Source: Cristatella mucedo
Lineage: Eukaryota > Bryozoa > Phylactolaemata > Cristatellidae
Assembly (NCBI GenBank): GCA_009760855.2
Contig: WPIO01000189.1
Coordinates: forward strand, 397,001-461,000
DNA length: 64,000 nucleotides
Direction: 5' to 3'
In this document: positions 26,481 through 37,000 of the stretch, one piece after another
Position numbering within the stretch: position 1 is the stretch's first letter
How the letters are laid out: every line of letters starts with the position of its first letter
Translations under genes and position numbers: made by a program
The notes under the pieces: model-generated
What the model was told of the DNA's origin: nothing
Database searches by the model: none
What the model saw: only the letters and a program-made list of their open reading frames with translations

Positions 26481-26819
26481 AAAGGTGAAGCAATAACCTC
26501 TGCCGCAGCAGCAGCTAGCAGCAAACAAGAGGTGCAGCCGCTAGCAGCCTCCATAGTATAGACCTTAGTATATCTATGTTATAGTGTGCACATCTGTAGT
26601 ATATCTTTCTTATATCTCCGTTAGATGCAGACCGCAGTTGAAGGTGGTAGCTGCAGACCGCAGTATAGCTGTATTATAGTGTGTCGAAATTAGGGAATTT
26701 TGGTCGATTCATGCTTGTATAGAACAAAGGCATTTATTTGTATTCAGTACAGAGTATGTTTGTCTGTGCATGGCTGATTATCCAATCCTCGCTGTGTTGT
26801 CAGGGCACTGCAGGAAAAA
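26481..26819. other. No recognised feature
   Basis: Short internal duplication of TATAGTGTG-containing text (about 26575-26690) is the only pattern seen. Confidence 0.3.
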
Positions 26820-27150
26820 CTTGAGATGGATGGACCAATGAGCTGCTGTGCTACAGCAGACTACTGGTCAACGAGCCTGCGAGCCAACATGGTGGAAGCA
26901 GGGCGGACGGCTAACAGTGAGTACTAAAACATGTCGGTCAAGGTAATAATAAAAATAAAAAGAATACACGTATAAATGCCTTATATTTAACTATTTGAAC
27001 AAATAATGATACCTTAGCCGGAGGAGCCCGGCCTTGCCGGGGCCGCAGGGCTTCCTGCGACTCCCAGTTCAGGGACAGGGACCGCACATCTTCCGACCCG
27101 GAAATGGCCTCCGAAACCGACAGCTGCAATAATAATACTAATAATAATGG
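26820..27150 (+). repeat. Unclassified dispersed repeat, copy 2
   Basis: GGACCAATGAGC opens the copy as in copy 1. 26940-27130 is nearly the same as 29571-29760 (ACTATTTGAACAAA, CTTGCCGGGGCCGCAGGG, TCAGGGACAGGGACCGCACA, GGCCTCCGAAACCGACAGCT). It ends in an AAT-rich stretch that runs into the large microsatellite. Confidence 0.7.
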
Positions 27151-27154
27151 TACC

Positions 27155-27450
<296 letters not shown>

Positions 27451-27559
27451 TATAAATATGTATATGAGAGAGATTGTTAGATATGTTGAGGAAGGGAGAC
27501 AGACAAAGCAGGGAGAGAAGAGACAGAGACACAGAGTGAGAGAAAGAGATACACAGAGT

Positions 27560-27857
27560 CCTGACTGACGGCATGAAATCACCTGACATGACGACGTTTA
27601 AAATGAAGCTTTTAAAACACACCTGTTTATTACAGCATTTAATGGGTCCTTGTGACTCGTCTTTTATGTGGCTATGCATATTGACACCGTGCCTGCTGCT
27701 AAGAACTGTATTCGCACGTTGACCCTGTGCTTGACGAAATTTCTCATTTAACCACTAATTATTTAGGCATGCTTTCAATACAGCATCTGTAATGTGCTTT
27801 GTTAGAGATACAGTTCTCTAAGGGTGCAATGCAAGTGTATTATTATTATTATTACCG
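27560..27857 (+). mobile_element. LINE 3' fragment with (ATT)n tail
   Basis: It begins with CCTGACATGACGACGTTTAA (the 'PDMTTFKMKL' segment) and runs through the 3' UTR to a degraded 3' end and an (ATT)n tail at about 27838-27857. Confidence 0.75.
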
Positions 27858-28019
27858 TCTACTTACGTATATATTACACACATGTATCTGCCGAGCTAAG
27901 CCTCCCAATGCCCAGGAAGTCCACGTTGACTCTCACTCAGACCGTCCAAGGTTAAGGTCAAGGTTAAGGCCTCTGATTCTGGTGGTTCTGCTGTGCTTTT
28001 AAGCAACCATAAATTCCTA
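27858..28019. other. Spacer between LINE fragments
   Basis: A short duplication, GGTTAAGGTCAAGGTTAAGG, lies near 27950. Nothing else was recognised. Confidence 0.3.
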
Positions 28020-28240
28020 GTAGACCGTGCTGTCTACTCCAAAGCACCGAATGCCTGAACCTGTCCACCGACTCCCCTAATGACAGCCCCCAGACTTGAG
28101 ACGGTCAGATTAAAGCTAAAAATCAGTCTGCTCCCCACAGCATATCCTTTGTTGCTATCTGCCTATGTGAAGTGCTTACAAAGAGATTTGGTTCTCGTGG
28201 AGTCCAGATCTGCACTAGTATTATTTATATTGCTACTTAC
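28020..28240 (+). mobile_element. Very degraded LINE 3' fragment
   Basis: It retains equivalents of the 'DRAVYSKAPNAW' segment, the 3' UTR (CACAGCATATCC) and the tail ATGTGAAGTGCTTACAAAGA. It lacks a clean (ATT)n end and is the most diverged copy here. Confidence 0.5.
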
Positions 28241-28470
28241 ATGACAGTTTCACCCAGTTTTCTGATACGCGTACCGTTAACACTCAAGAATGTAGGCAAA
28301 ACTGCTGAACTTTGCATGTTGAAATGCACACCCATTGTGGTTTTATACAGGCTCTGTTACATATAGAGATTGCACGGCTCTGTTACATATATAGATTGCA
28401 CGGTCTTGGGAGATTATCTATCTCTGGGGAGAAGGGAAAGAGCTGGCGGCAAGAAGCCACGAAGAAAAGA

Positions 28471-28646
28471 CATGTCGTCTGGAGATCACGAGGTTGGCAA
28501 ACGAAGACGTATCTCGGCAGATCACGAGGCTGGTGACCTAACAGGCATCTCGGCAGACCACGAGGTTGGCAAACGAAGATGCGTGTCGGAAGATCACGAG
28601 ATTGGGAAACGAACAAGCATGTCGGCAGATCAAGAGGCTGGTAATC
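28471..28646 (+). repeat. Isolated five-monomer island of the 36-bp satellite
   Basis: Five head-to-tail monomers (e.g. GGCAGATCACGAGGCTGG, GGTTGGCAAACGAAGACG) match the main array that begins at 34012, and are in the same orientation. They lie 5.4 kb from it, separated by unrelated repeats. Edges are abrupt. Confidence 0.9.
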
Positions 28647-28871
28647 TTATCACGACAGTATCCAGTCAGTTTGGCCCTTAGATGACCGATGCCATTATGA
28701 ATGGGTAAGTAGCACACGCTATTGTGGGCACAGTCAAAGGCCTGACGCCTCGAAGCCAATGCTGGTAAGTCCAATGAAAATAGTAATAATAAAAAGTAAT
28801 AATGGCAAGTAGTTTGTATAGCAGTGTAGTGAAGGTGCTTTACACCTCGCTGCAAGCGAATCAGCACCCGA

Positions 28872-28999
28872 GCGTCAGTGTCACGCACGCGGTGTCAAGC
28901 CTGCGTCAGTATCATGCACGCGGTGTCAAGCCTGCGTCAGTGTCACGCACGGTGTCAAGCCTGCGTCAGTGTCACGCACGCGGTGTCAAGAGTGCGAAA
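28872..28999. repeat. 31-bp minisatellite, about four copies
   Basis: The unit GCGTCAGTGTCACGCACGCG followed by GTGTCAAGCCT is repeated with few changes; one copy lacks two bases. It is GC-rich with many CpGs. Confidence 0.9.
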
Positions 29000-29269
29000 A
29001 CAAGCATACAAATACCTTGCTTAGGCTTGTATGCTAAAGCAAACATTAAGACAGCCGTGACAGGCTGGCTATGGCAGTAGCTTGCAGGTCTTAATGCAGA
29101 CGTATCCCTTTATGCAAATAAGTCACGAATGGTTTTCGAAAATAACGCATCCGTCACTTCGAAGAAGCAAGGTCGCTGCTTAATTGGAAGATTAATCACA
29201 TGCATAGGTCTGCGTTCTGCACGATCTTGCATCGTTAGCCGCGCTTTCAAGACTTGTACAAGTCTCCTT
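29000..29269. other. No recognised feature
   Basis: I recognise no gene or repeat here. Confidence 0.3.
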
Positions 29270-29564
29270 ATAAATATAGTAAAACCGTAATAAATATACG
29301 AATACTAATATAATAATAATGATATCTTAAACCGTCATAAATATTAATCGGACTAATAATAATGGTACTTAGTGCAGCTGTGATAGTGTTCAACTTGAAC
29401 CACTTTTGACGATTATCTGCAGAAGTCTTTCGATGCCCTCGAGATTTACGTTAGAAGGCTTCAATTAGATTAGCTCACAAATGTCGGCACAGAGCCCGCA
29501 CCACAGGTGGCTGCAGGTGTGGAATCAGCAGCACCGGAGGAGCCAACGGGAGGAATGGTAATAG
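29270..29564 (+). repeat. Unclassified dispersed repeat, copy 3
   Basis: It contains the AAT-rich block, GGTACTTAGTGCAGCTGTGA, GTTCAACTTGAACCACTT (29388-29405), and then GTGGCTGCAGGTGTGGAATC and AGCAGCACCGGAGGAGCCAA, parallel to 29770-29965. Confidence 0.75.
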
Positions 29565-29957
29565 GTCAAGGTAATAATAAGAATAAAAATAATACATATA
29601 TAACTGCCTTATATTTTAACTATTTGAACAAACAATAATACCTTAACCGGATGAGCCTTGCCCTGCCGGGGCTGCAGGGCTACGTGCGACTCTCAGTTCA
29701 GGGACAGAGACCACACATCTTCCGACCCAGAAATGGCCTCCGAAACCGACAGCTGTAACAATAATAATAATAATAATAGTGGTACTTAACACTCAGTGAA
29801 AGTATTTAACTTGAACCACTTCTGGGGATTAACTGCAGAAGTCTCTCCACACCCACAAGATTCACGTTGGAAGGCTTGAATCAGATCTGCTCGAAATTGT
29901 CGCCAGAGCCTGCACCATAGGTGGCTGAGGTGTGGAAGCAGCAGCACCCAAGGAGCC
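29565..29957 (+). repeat. Unclassified dispersed repeat, copy 4
   Basis: The first half (29571-29760) matches 26940-27130, and the second half (29775-29957) matches copy 3. So the full unit joins both parts and is about 480 bp long, ending in the AGCAGCACC..GGAGCCAA stretch that has been amplified into the adjacent minisatellite. Confidence 0.75.
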
Positions 29958-30080
29958 AATGGGAGGAAGCCACCGAAGGAATGAGCCAATGGGAGGAAGC
30001 CACAGAAGGAATGAGCCAATGGGAGGAAGCCACCGAAGGAATGAGCCAATGGGAGGAGAATACCAGAGGAGCCAATGGAA
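29958..30080. repeat. 30-bp minisatellite, about four copies
   Basis: The unit GAGCCAATGGGAGGAAGCCA followed by CCGAAGGAAT encodes a 10-residue repeat in both plus and minus frames. It appears to have grown from the tail of dispersed repeat copy 4, which holds a single GGAGCCAAYGGGAGG. Confidence 0.92.
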
Positions 30081-30337
30081 GGAAACAGCCAGAAGCTGCA
30101 AGGAGAAAGTGCAAAGGTTGGTAGCCTTAACGATGGCGTGCGATGATAGATCCAGAGCTTTTCTGCACACTTGTGATGGCCAAAGATGACAAAGCTGAAT
30201 ATCAAGCGAACCTCGTGTCGCAGGCTGACTTGGTAGACAGCTGCTCGGGGCTGCTGTGTGGGGGAGAGGGAAGACAAGTGCCGAGATGACTAAGTAAACG
30301 ACACAAAACATCTGCAAACGGTTCTCGAACCACACCA

Positions 30338-30433
30338 GGTAGGGCAGGTGGAGGTCAGGTAGGGCAGGTGGAGGTCAGGTAGGGCAGGTGGAGGTCAGGT
30401 AGGGCAGGTGGAGGTCAGGTAGGGCAGGTGGAG
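30338..30433. repeat. 20-bp minisatellite, five copies
   Basis: Identical tandem copies of CAGGTAGGGCAGGTGGAGGT. The lack of divergence points to recent expansion or slippage. Confidence 0.95.
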
Positions 30434-31316
30434 CACACAGGGGCTGCTGGCAACAGAGTGTAGCATGCCCTGCCATTGCATGGCAAAATGTAAGATACAG
30501 GGAGAGCTGTATGCTTGCCATACACTTAGCTACCGGGAGTTGAGTTTTCGTGTCCTGACAGGCCAGGCCCTACATCGACTGACAGGCGAGTTAAATTCAA
30601 CAATGACAAAAGGCTGCTAGATGAACATCACTGGACCGTTTGAGCTTTTTCCTAGCTCGGCGGTATTCTCAAGAGTACTCGTGATCGCTCGAAGTATACG
30701 TTATTTCAGCACTGAAGCCAAGCTATGTCCTGTAGGCCATGCAAAAGCTAGTCACTCTACTAGGTAATCTCTCTAGCAGTGTTCTTAAAACAGCTTCTGA
30801 ATGATCTTTTTGACTTGCTTGGCACCATTACTACTTAGCCATTACTTGCTCTTACACGAAAGCCTCACTGATTGCTTGCGTTCAATGCATCACTAGATTA
30901 CCTGGCCTGGCTTCAATGCATTACTGTTTGCTGGGCCTGGCTCATTGAATCACTGACTTCCGGTGTTGGTTGATTGTGGTCACTGATCTCTGGGCCTGAT
31001 TCGTGCTCCTGCCCTCATGGCCTGCCGCCAGGGTTAATCTAGCTCGGCTGCTGTACAAGTGCCCTCCTATGATTGGCTGTTCCAGGGGCGCGGTCAGTTG
31101 AGACATGCACCGTCAGCTGAGTGCTCTTAAGCAATGGCTGACGGACAATTGCCATTCTTCCGGTCTAGCTCCAAGATCAAGATTAAAGTTCAGAGGCTAC
31201 GGAAGCTACAGCCTATACCGTGCGGCCAACGCCTATCTCGTGCTGCCATACGAATTGCTTGCTTACAATTAAGGTTAAACTAAAGGTAAGTTGATTGAAC
31301 TGATTCATTTGTATGT
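30434..31316. other. No recognised gene
   Basis: A loosely repeated TTCAATGCATCACT/TTCAATGCATTACT pattern lies at 30880-30960. Nothing else was recognised. Confidence 0.35.
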
Positions 31317-31440
31317 AGCAGCAGAAGAGCTTTCGTGGCCAGCACCAGCTTGCGATAGGCAGCATCAAATTGCCTGGGGAAGGACTCGAACCCACGACCT
31401 CAGTCGTGAAGCTCGAGCACCTTACCCTGAGGTCGAGGCT
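31317..31440 (-). mobile_element. SINE copy
   Basis: On the minus strand there is GGTAAGGTGCTCGAGCTTCA, B-box GTGGGTTCGAGTCC and a 3' body, as in the family at 3401/11365. It ends near GAAAGCTCTTCTGCTGC. Confidence 0.65.
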
Positions 31441-31605
31441 GCAGGCGGCTGCTTGGTCTTGCTTGCTTCTTTTCAAGCGCTTTTTGCTCTCCTGCTTCGA
31501 ACGAAATCGTTAGCAGCGCCGAGCTTGACGTATCTGCTATTTACTGGCCGAGTATTCCTCACGAGACCACTTTAATTAATAAATAATTAATACTAGCTGA
31601 TTTAA

Positions 31606-31765
31606 CAGCCTCTTTTGTACAGCGACAGAAGAGCCTTTATACGGCTATCACCACCACTTGCACTGGCGATAAGGGATCGCCCACCGATGCAGGATTAGAA
31701 CCCACGACATCGGGACCAAGGTCGTGAAAAGCAACAGCCTTACCTAGTGTGCCAGCACAGCTCAC
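31606..31765 (-). mobile_element. SINE copy, family of 23364
   Basis: The reverse complement reads GCTGGCACACTAGGTAAGGC, then a B-box-like GTGGGTTCTAATCC, GGTGGGCGATCCCTTATCGC and AAAAGAGGCTG, matching 23364-23521 along its whole length in the opposite orientation. Confidence 0.8.
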
Positions 31766-32389
31766 CAATGATAAAGTCCTTCCTTGCCTTCGGGCTCCCA
31801 ACGAACACTTGGCCCACTCGGATAACACACGTGGTAAAGCAGGCCACGTGACATGATGACATTCGCAAGTAATTCCGACATCGAACTCTCAGTGTCAGAC
31901 ACAGCTGCGTAGTGTTTAAGTTAGAGGTCTCCATTTGAGTGATTCTATTTGAAGTGTTTAAAAAAACCGGCATGCTGACTTCAAAGCCACGTGGAGGTTG
32001 CAAAACCTTTACTGCTGGAGGTCAGGGTCAAACTCCCAGGACTCTGCCCGGTGGTGCGTCCTTTGTTTGTAGGCCTACCTATTACCTATTCGACCTCTTT
32101 AGTATGCTCTCGAACTCGAAGCAAAATTTAAATCTTCCGTTGATCGTTGCCCATCGTCAGCTCGTATCCACTCCGAGTCAGGAACTCCGTGTACGACCAA
32201 TACCCGAAATAACCTCACTTCATAAAAGTCTCAGCTAACAACATTACCAGTTATGCTTAGCTTTCCCTACTCCCCAATGAACTTGTCTTTTCGTGGTTGC
32301 TTTCTTGAGATTTTCGTGCTTATCTCCACATGATTCCCTGCACGTTAGGAGCCCGAGTCCCCACTAACCAGTGATCCCTAAGTGGGTGT
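31766..32389. other. Possible degraded LINE sequence
   Basis: 32050-32240 has a few LINE-like words (TCTCGAACTCGAAGC, CATCCACTCCGAGTCAGGAAC), but too few to place reliably. No gene was seen. Confidence 0.3.
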
Positions 32390-32645
32390 TCTTGTATCCT
32401 TGAGCATGCCGGCCGAACCATGGTACTTGTTTGCTCCTGCATGTTTGTCTATGCATGCTACCATGCATGTCATTAATTCTCGGTTAGTGATTCTCTTGCC
32501 CAGCGAGTTGTAAAGAGCGAGAGGATGATTCAGTTCTCCCAGGGTGTTATACAAAGTACCTAGTATTATTATTAAGTATTATTAATACAAAGTACCTAGT
32601 ATTATTATTAAGTATTATTATTACAAAGTACCTAGTAATATTAAT
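32390..32645 (+). mobile_element. Degraded LINE 3' end with ATT-rich repeats
   Basis: GAGTTGTAAAGAGCGAGAGG, TTCTCCCAGGGTGTTATACA and ATTATTATT resemble the LINE 3' end. The final AAGTACCTAGTATTATTATT piece is then repeated about three times to 32640. Confidence 0.6.
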
Positions 32646-32724
32646 GAGAGAAAAGCTTCTGATTGAACGGTCTCATTTAACCGCAAGCCGCATTAGGCTT
32701 TGGCGGCTTTCAACCGCCTCAGTT

Positions 32725-32830
32725 GGCAATATAGAATCGCCTGTAGCAGGACTCGAACGCGAGACCTTGTATGAACTAAAAAAACGTTGGCGGTAAAGTG
32801 AAAGCATCCTACCGATGTGTTCATTTTAAG
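32725..32830 (-). mobile_element. Degraded SINE head
   Basis: The reverse complement has a B-box-like GCGTTCGAGTCCTGC and flanking GGCGATTCTATATTG, similar to the GGTGGGCGATCC segment after the B box in the other SINEs. It is internally rearranged. Confidence 0.45.
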
Positions 32831-33326
32831 TGGATCAGTGGTCAGGTAGCGATGCCAACGTTGCGAAAGAACGATAGCAACACACGGTTAGAACGCACCC
32901 AAGTAGTAATTTAGAATTACCGATAGGATGATGTTAGCACTGATGAACGTGTCACGTGCCGATGGGGAAGCATTCGAAGATAATTCGAAAGCAGCCAATG
33001 GTAGCACGCCAAGATACCCAAAGTACGCCGAGAAGCCGCCAACAGGTGAAGGCTTTCCGGAGAGGTAGGGTAAAATGCAGGCTCCACCCGGGCTCGGCTG
33101 GGGGGGGGGTGGGTAAAATGCAGGCTCCACGCTCTCGAGAGCCCTTGAAATCTCGCTCAGTACATCACTCGACCATCCTTCCCCACAGTTCGCTCCGAAG
33201 TCACTCGACCAGAAAATGGCTGCTATGTACTCCCATTAAAAGCAATACAGAAATGGCCAGCTGACTTAGCAGCATCATTTATGTAACTTCGGAAAAGCCT
33301 GACGCCATTATTGGCAGTGGGTGAGA
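32831..33326. other. No recognised gene; short direct repeat
   Basis: GGTAAAATGCAGGCTCCAC occurs at about 33068 and 33112, flanking a ten-base G run (33100-33109). Confidence 0.4.
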
Positions 33327-33405
33327 AAAATGACCAGGTGCAGCACTCGAACCCACGGCGTGGGGGTGAAGTGCCAGCACCTTACCAATTGGCCTAGACG
33401 CGTGG
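33327..33405 (-). mobile_element. SINE head
   Basis: The reverse complement shows A-box-like TTGGTAAGGTGCTGGC and B box GTGGGTTCGAGTGC, as in the other SINE heads. The 3' body is missing. Confidence 0.55.
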
Positions 33406-34011
33406 AGCCTGAGCACCTGGCGTAGGCATGTGCAGTATCCGGTTGGGTGGCCACTCACGTGACGTGTCGGTGTGGTGGCAGACCTGCAATTGGGCAGTAC
33501 CTCAGTGCCTACAGCCGCGTTTCTATTATTTGCCACGAAGACCTTAGCTGCAGAGTAACACATCAGAGCCGAATGCAAAGTGACCAATCACATCCGCGGA
33601 GCAAAATAAATAATCTCTCCCGACCGATGCAAGGTTCTCGGTGGCTGCCGGCGCAGCACCGGCTGACGTCTACTGAGCTACATCGAGCACAGGTCTCCAC
33701 GTGGCCTACAGAGTAGCCGGCACCTGCCGGGTATTTCATTTTAGTCATAGCAGGGTTGTGCTGCTACCGCAATTTACAGGCCAGCAGCCGTAACGTCGCG
33801 TCGTGGTAGCTGCCGGGAGGGGGCGGCTAGGGAGCCTATAAACTTCACCGCAAGCCGCTGCCGGCACGCCAGACAGCCGGCTCTGTCCCGCCTGGTGCCG
33901 GCAGGCCGCTGGCCGGGCTGATGACGCTGTCTCGCTCAGCACCATCGGCAAACGGGCTGCCAGACAGCCGGACTGTCTCTTTCGGCACCTTCAGTTCACC
34001 GGCTGCCCACC
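33406..34011. other. GC-rich unique-looking stretch before the satellite
   Basis: A GCCAGACAGCCGG motif occurs twice (about 33868 and 33958). No gene was recognised. The satellite begins at its right end without a mobile-element junction that I can see. Confidence 0.35.
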
Positions 34012-37000
34012 CACATCACGAGGGTGGTGACCGAACTAGCATCTCGGCAGGGCACGAGGCTAGTGACCGAACAGGCATCTCGGCAGACCACAAGGTGGGC
34101 AAACGAACGGGCACGTCAGCAGATCACCAGATAGGTGACCGAACAAGCATGTCTTAAAATCACGAGGTCGGCAAACAAAGACGCATGTCGGCAGATCACG
34201 AGGCTGGTGACCGAACAGGCATCTCGGCAGATTACGAGGTTGGCAAACGAACTGGCATTTAAGCAGATAGCATGATTGGTGACCGAACAAGCATGTCAAA
34301 AGATCACGAGATTGAGAAACGAGCAAGCATGTCTAGAGATAACGAGATTGGCAAACAAAGACATATGTCGGCATATAACAAGGCAGGTGACCGAACAGGC
34401 ATCTCGGCGGATCACAAATCTGGAGAAGGAAAAGGCATGCAAGCAGATAACCAGATTGGTGAAAGAACAAGCATATCGGAGGATCACGAGACTGGTGAAC
34501 GAACCGGCACGTGAGGAGCTCACGGGATTGGCTAACAAAGAAACATGTCGGCAGGTTGCGAGGCTGCTGACAGAACAGATGTCACGGCAGATAACAAAAC
34601 TGGATACCCAACTGGCATGTCAGCAGATCAAGAGATTGGTGACCACACAGGCATGTCTGACAGTCACGAGGTTGGCAAACGGAAGTGCATGTTGGCAGAT
34701 CGCAAGGCCGAAGACCGAACGGGCATCTCGGCAGTTCACGAGGCTGGTGACAAAACAGGTCTGTCAGCAGATCACCAGATTAGTAACCGCACAAGCACGT
34801 CTGAAGATCAAGAGGTTGGCAAAGTAAGACGTACGTCGGCAGATCACGAGGCTGGAAACCGAACGGGCATCTCGGCAGATCGCGAGATTAGGGAGCGAAC
34901 TCGCATGTTGGCAGATCACGAGGCTGTTGACCGAACAGGCATGTCAGCAGATCGCCAGATTGGTGACCGAACAGACATGTCTGAAGATCACGAGGTTGGC
35001 AAACGAAGACGCATGTCGGCAGATAACGAGGCTGGTGACCGAAGGGCATCTCGGCAGATCACGAGGCTGGTGACCCTAGAGGCATGTGAGCCGATCTCCA
35101 GATTGGTGAGCAGACAGGCACGTGTAAAGATTACGAGGTTAGAAGACTTAGACGCATGTCGGCAAATCTCGAGGCTGGTGAACAAACGGGCATCTTGGCA
35201 GATCAGGAGATTAGGGAACCAACAAAGATGTCGGCAGGTTTTATATTGGTGACTGCACAGGCATGCCTGAAGATCACGAGGTTGGCCAACGAAGGCGCAT
35301 ATCGGCAGATCCCGAGGATTGTGACCGAACAAGCATCTCGGCAGGTCGTGAGACTGGTGACCAAACAGGCATTTCTGCAGATCTCCAGATTGATGACCGG
35401 AAAGGCATGTCTGAAGATCCGGAGGTTGGCAAACGAAGGCGAATGTCCGAAGATAACGAAGCCTGTGAACGTTTGGGCATGTCAGCAGATAACGATCCTG
35501 GTGACCATACAGGCATTTCCGCAGATCACCAGATTGGTGAACAAACTGGCATGTCTGAAGATCAAGAGGTTGGCCAACAAAGAAGCAAATTGGCAGATCA
35601 CAAGGTAAGTGACCAAAAGGGGATCTCGGTAGTTCACGAGGCTTGAGAAAAAACAGGCATGTCAGCAGATCACTAGATTGGTAACCAAACTGGCATGTCT
35701 GAAGATCACGAGGTTGGCACACAAAGAAGCATGTTGGCAGATTGCGAGGCAGGTGACCGAAAGTGCATTTTTGTAGTTCACGAGGCTGGTGACCAAACAG
35801 GCATGTCAGCAGATCACCAGATTGGTGAACGAACAGGCATGTCTGAAGATGACGAGGTTGGCAAACGAAGACGCATGTCTGCAGATCACGAAGTCTGTGA
35901 ACGTCCGGGCATGTCATCAGATCACGAGGCTGTTGACCAAGCTGGAATGACAGCAGATCACCAGATTGGTAACCAAACTGGCATGTCTGAAGATCACGAG
36001 GTTGGCACACAAAGAAGTATGTTGGCAGATTGCGAGGCAGGTGACCGAAAGTGCATATCTGTAGTTCACGAGGCTGGTGACCAAACAGGCATGTCAGAAG
36101 AGCTCCAGATTGGTGACTTGACAGGCATGTCTGAAGATCACGAGGTTCACAAACGAAGACTCACATTGGCAGGCAACGAGGCCTGTGACCGAAAAGGAAC
36201 CTAGGCAGTTCGCGAGACTAGTGACCAAACATGCATGTCAGAAGAACTCCAGATTGGTGACTGGACAGGCATATCTGAAGATCACGAGGTTGGCATCCAA
36301 AAAAGCATGTCGGCAGATCACGAAGCTTGTGCACGTCCGGGCATCTCGGCAGATAACGAGGCTTATGACCAAATAGGCATGTCAGCTGATAACCAGATTG
36401 GTGGTTGAACAGGAATGTCCGAAGATCACGATGTTGGCAAACGAAGACGCATGTCTGCAGATCAATAAGCTTGTGTCGTCCGAGCATGTCAGCAGATCAC
36501 GAGGCTGGTCACCGACTAGACAATTCAGCAGATAACCAGATTGGTCACCGAACTGGCATGTCTGAAGGTCGGAAGGTTGTCAGACGAAGAAGCATGTAGG
36601 CAAATCACGAGGCAGGTGACCGAAAGGGCATCTTGGCAGGTCACAAGGCTAGTGACTAAACAGGTATTTCAGCCGATCTACAGATTGGTGACCGAACCGG
36701 CATGTCCGAAGATCTCGAGGTTGACAAACGAAGACGCGTGTCGGTAGATCACGAAGCCAGTAAACGTCTGGGCATGTCATCAAATCTCGAGGCTGGTGAC
36801 AAACCAGGCATTTCACTAGATCACCTGGATGATGACCGAAATTTCATGTCTGAAGATCAAGAGGTTGGCAAACGATGACGCATGTCGGCTGATCATAAAG
36901 CCCCTAAACGTCTGTGCATGTCATCAAATCACGAGACTGGTGAACAAACAGACATTTCAGCTAATCACCAGATTGGTGACCGAACAGGCATGTCTGTAGA

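Noticed and set aside
29786-30335. Minus-strand ORFs of 157-163 codons
   Set aside because: The core is the 30-bp minisatellite read as a 10-residue repeat; the flanks are dispersed repeat copy 4.
30880-30960. Tandem repeat of TTCAATGCATYACT
   Set aside because: Only two imperfect copies; below what I would call an array.
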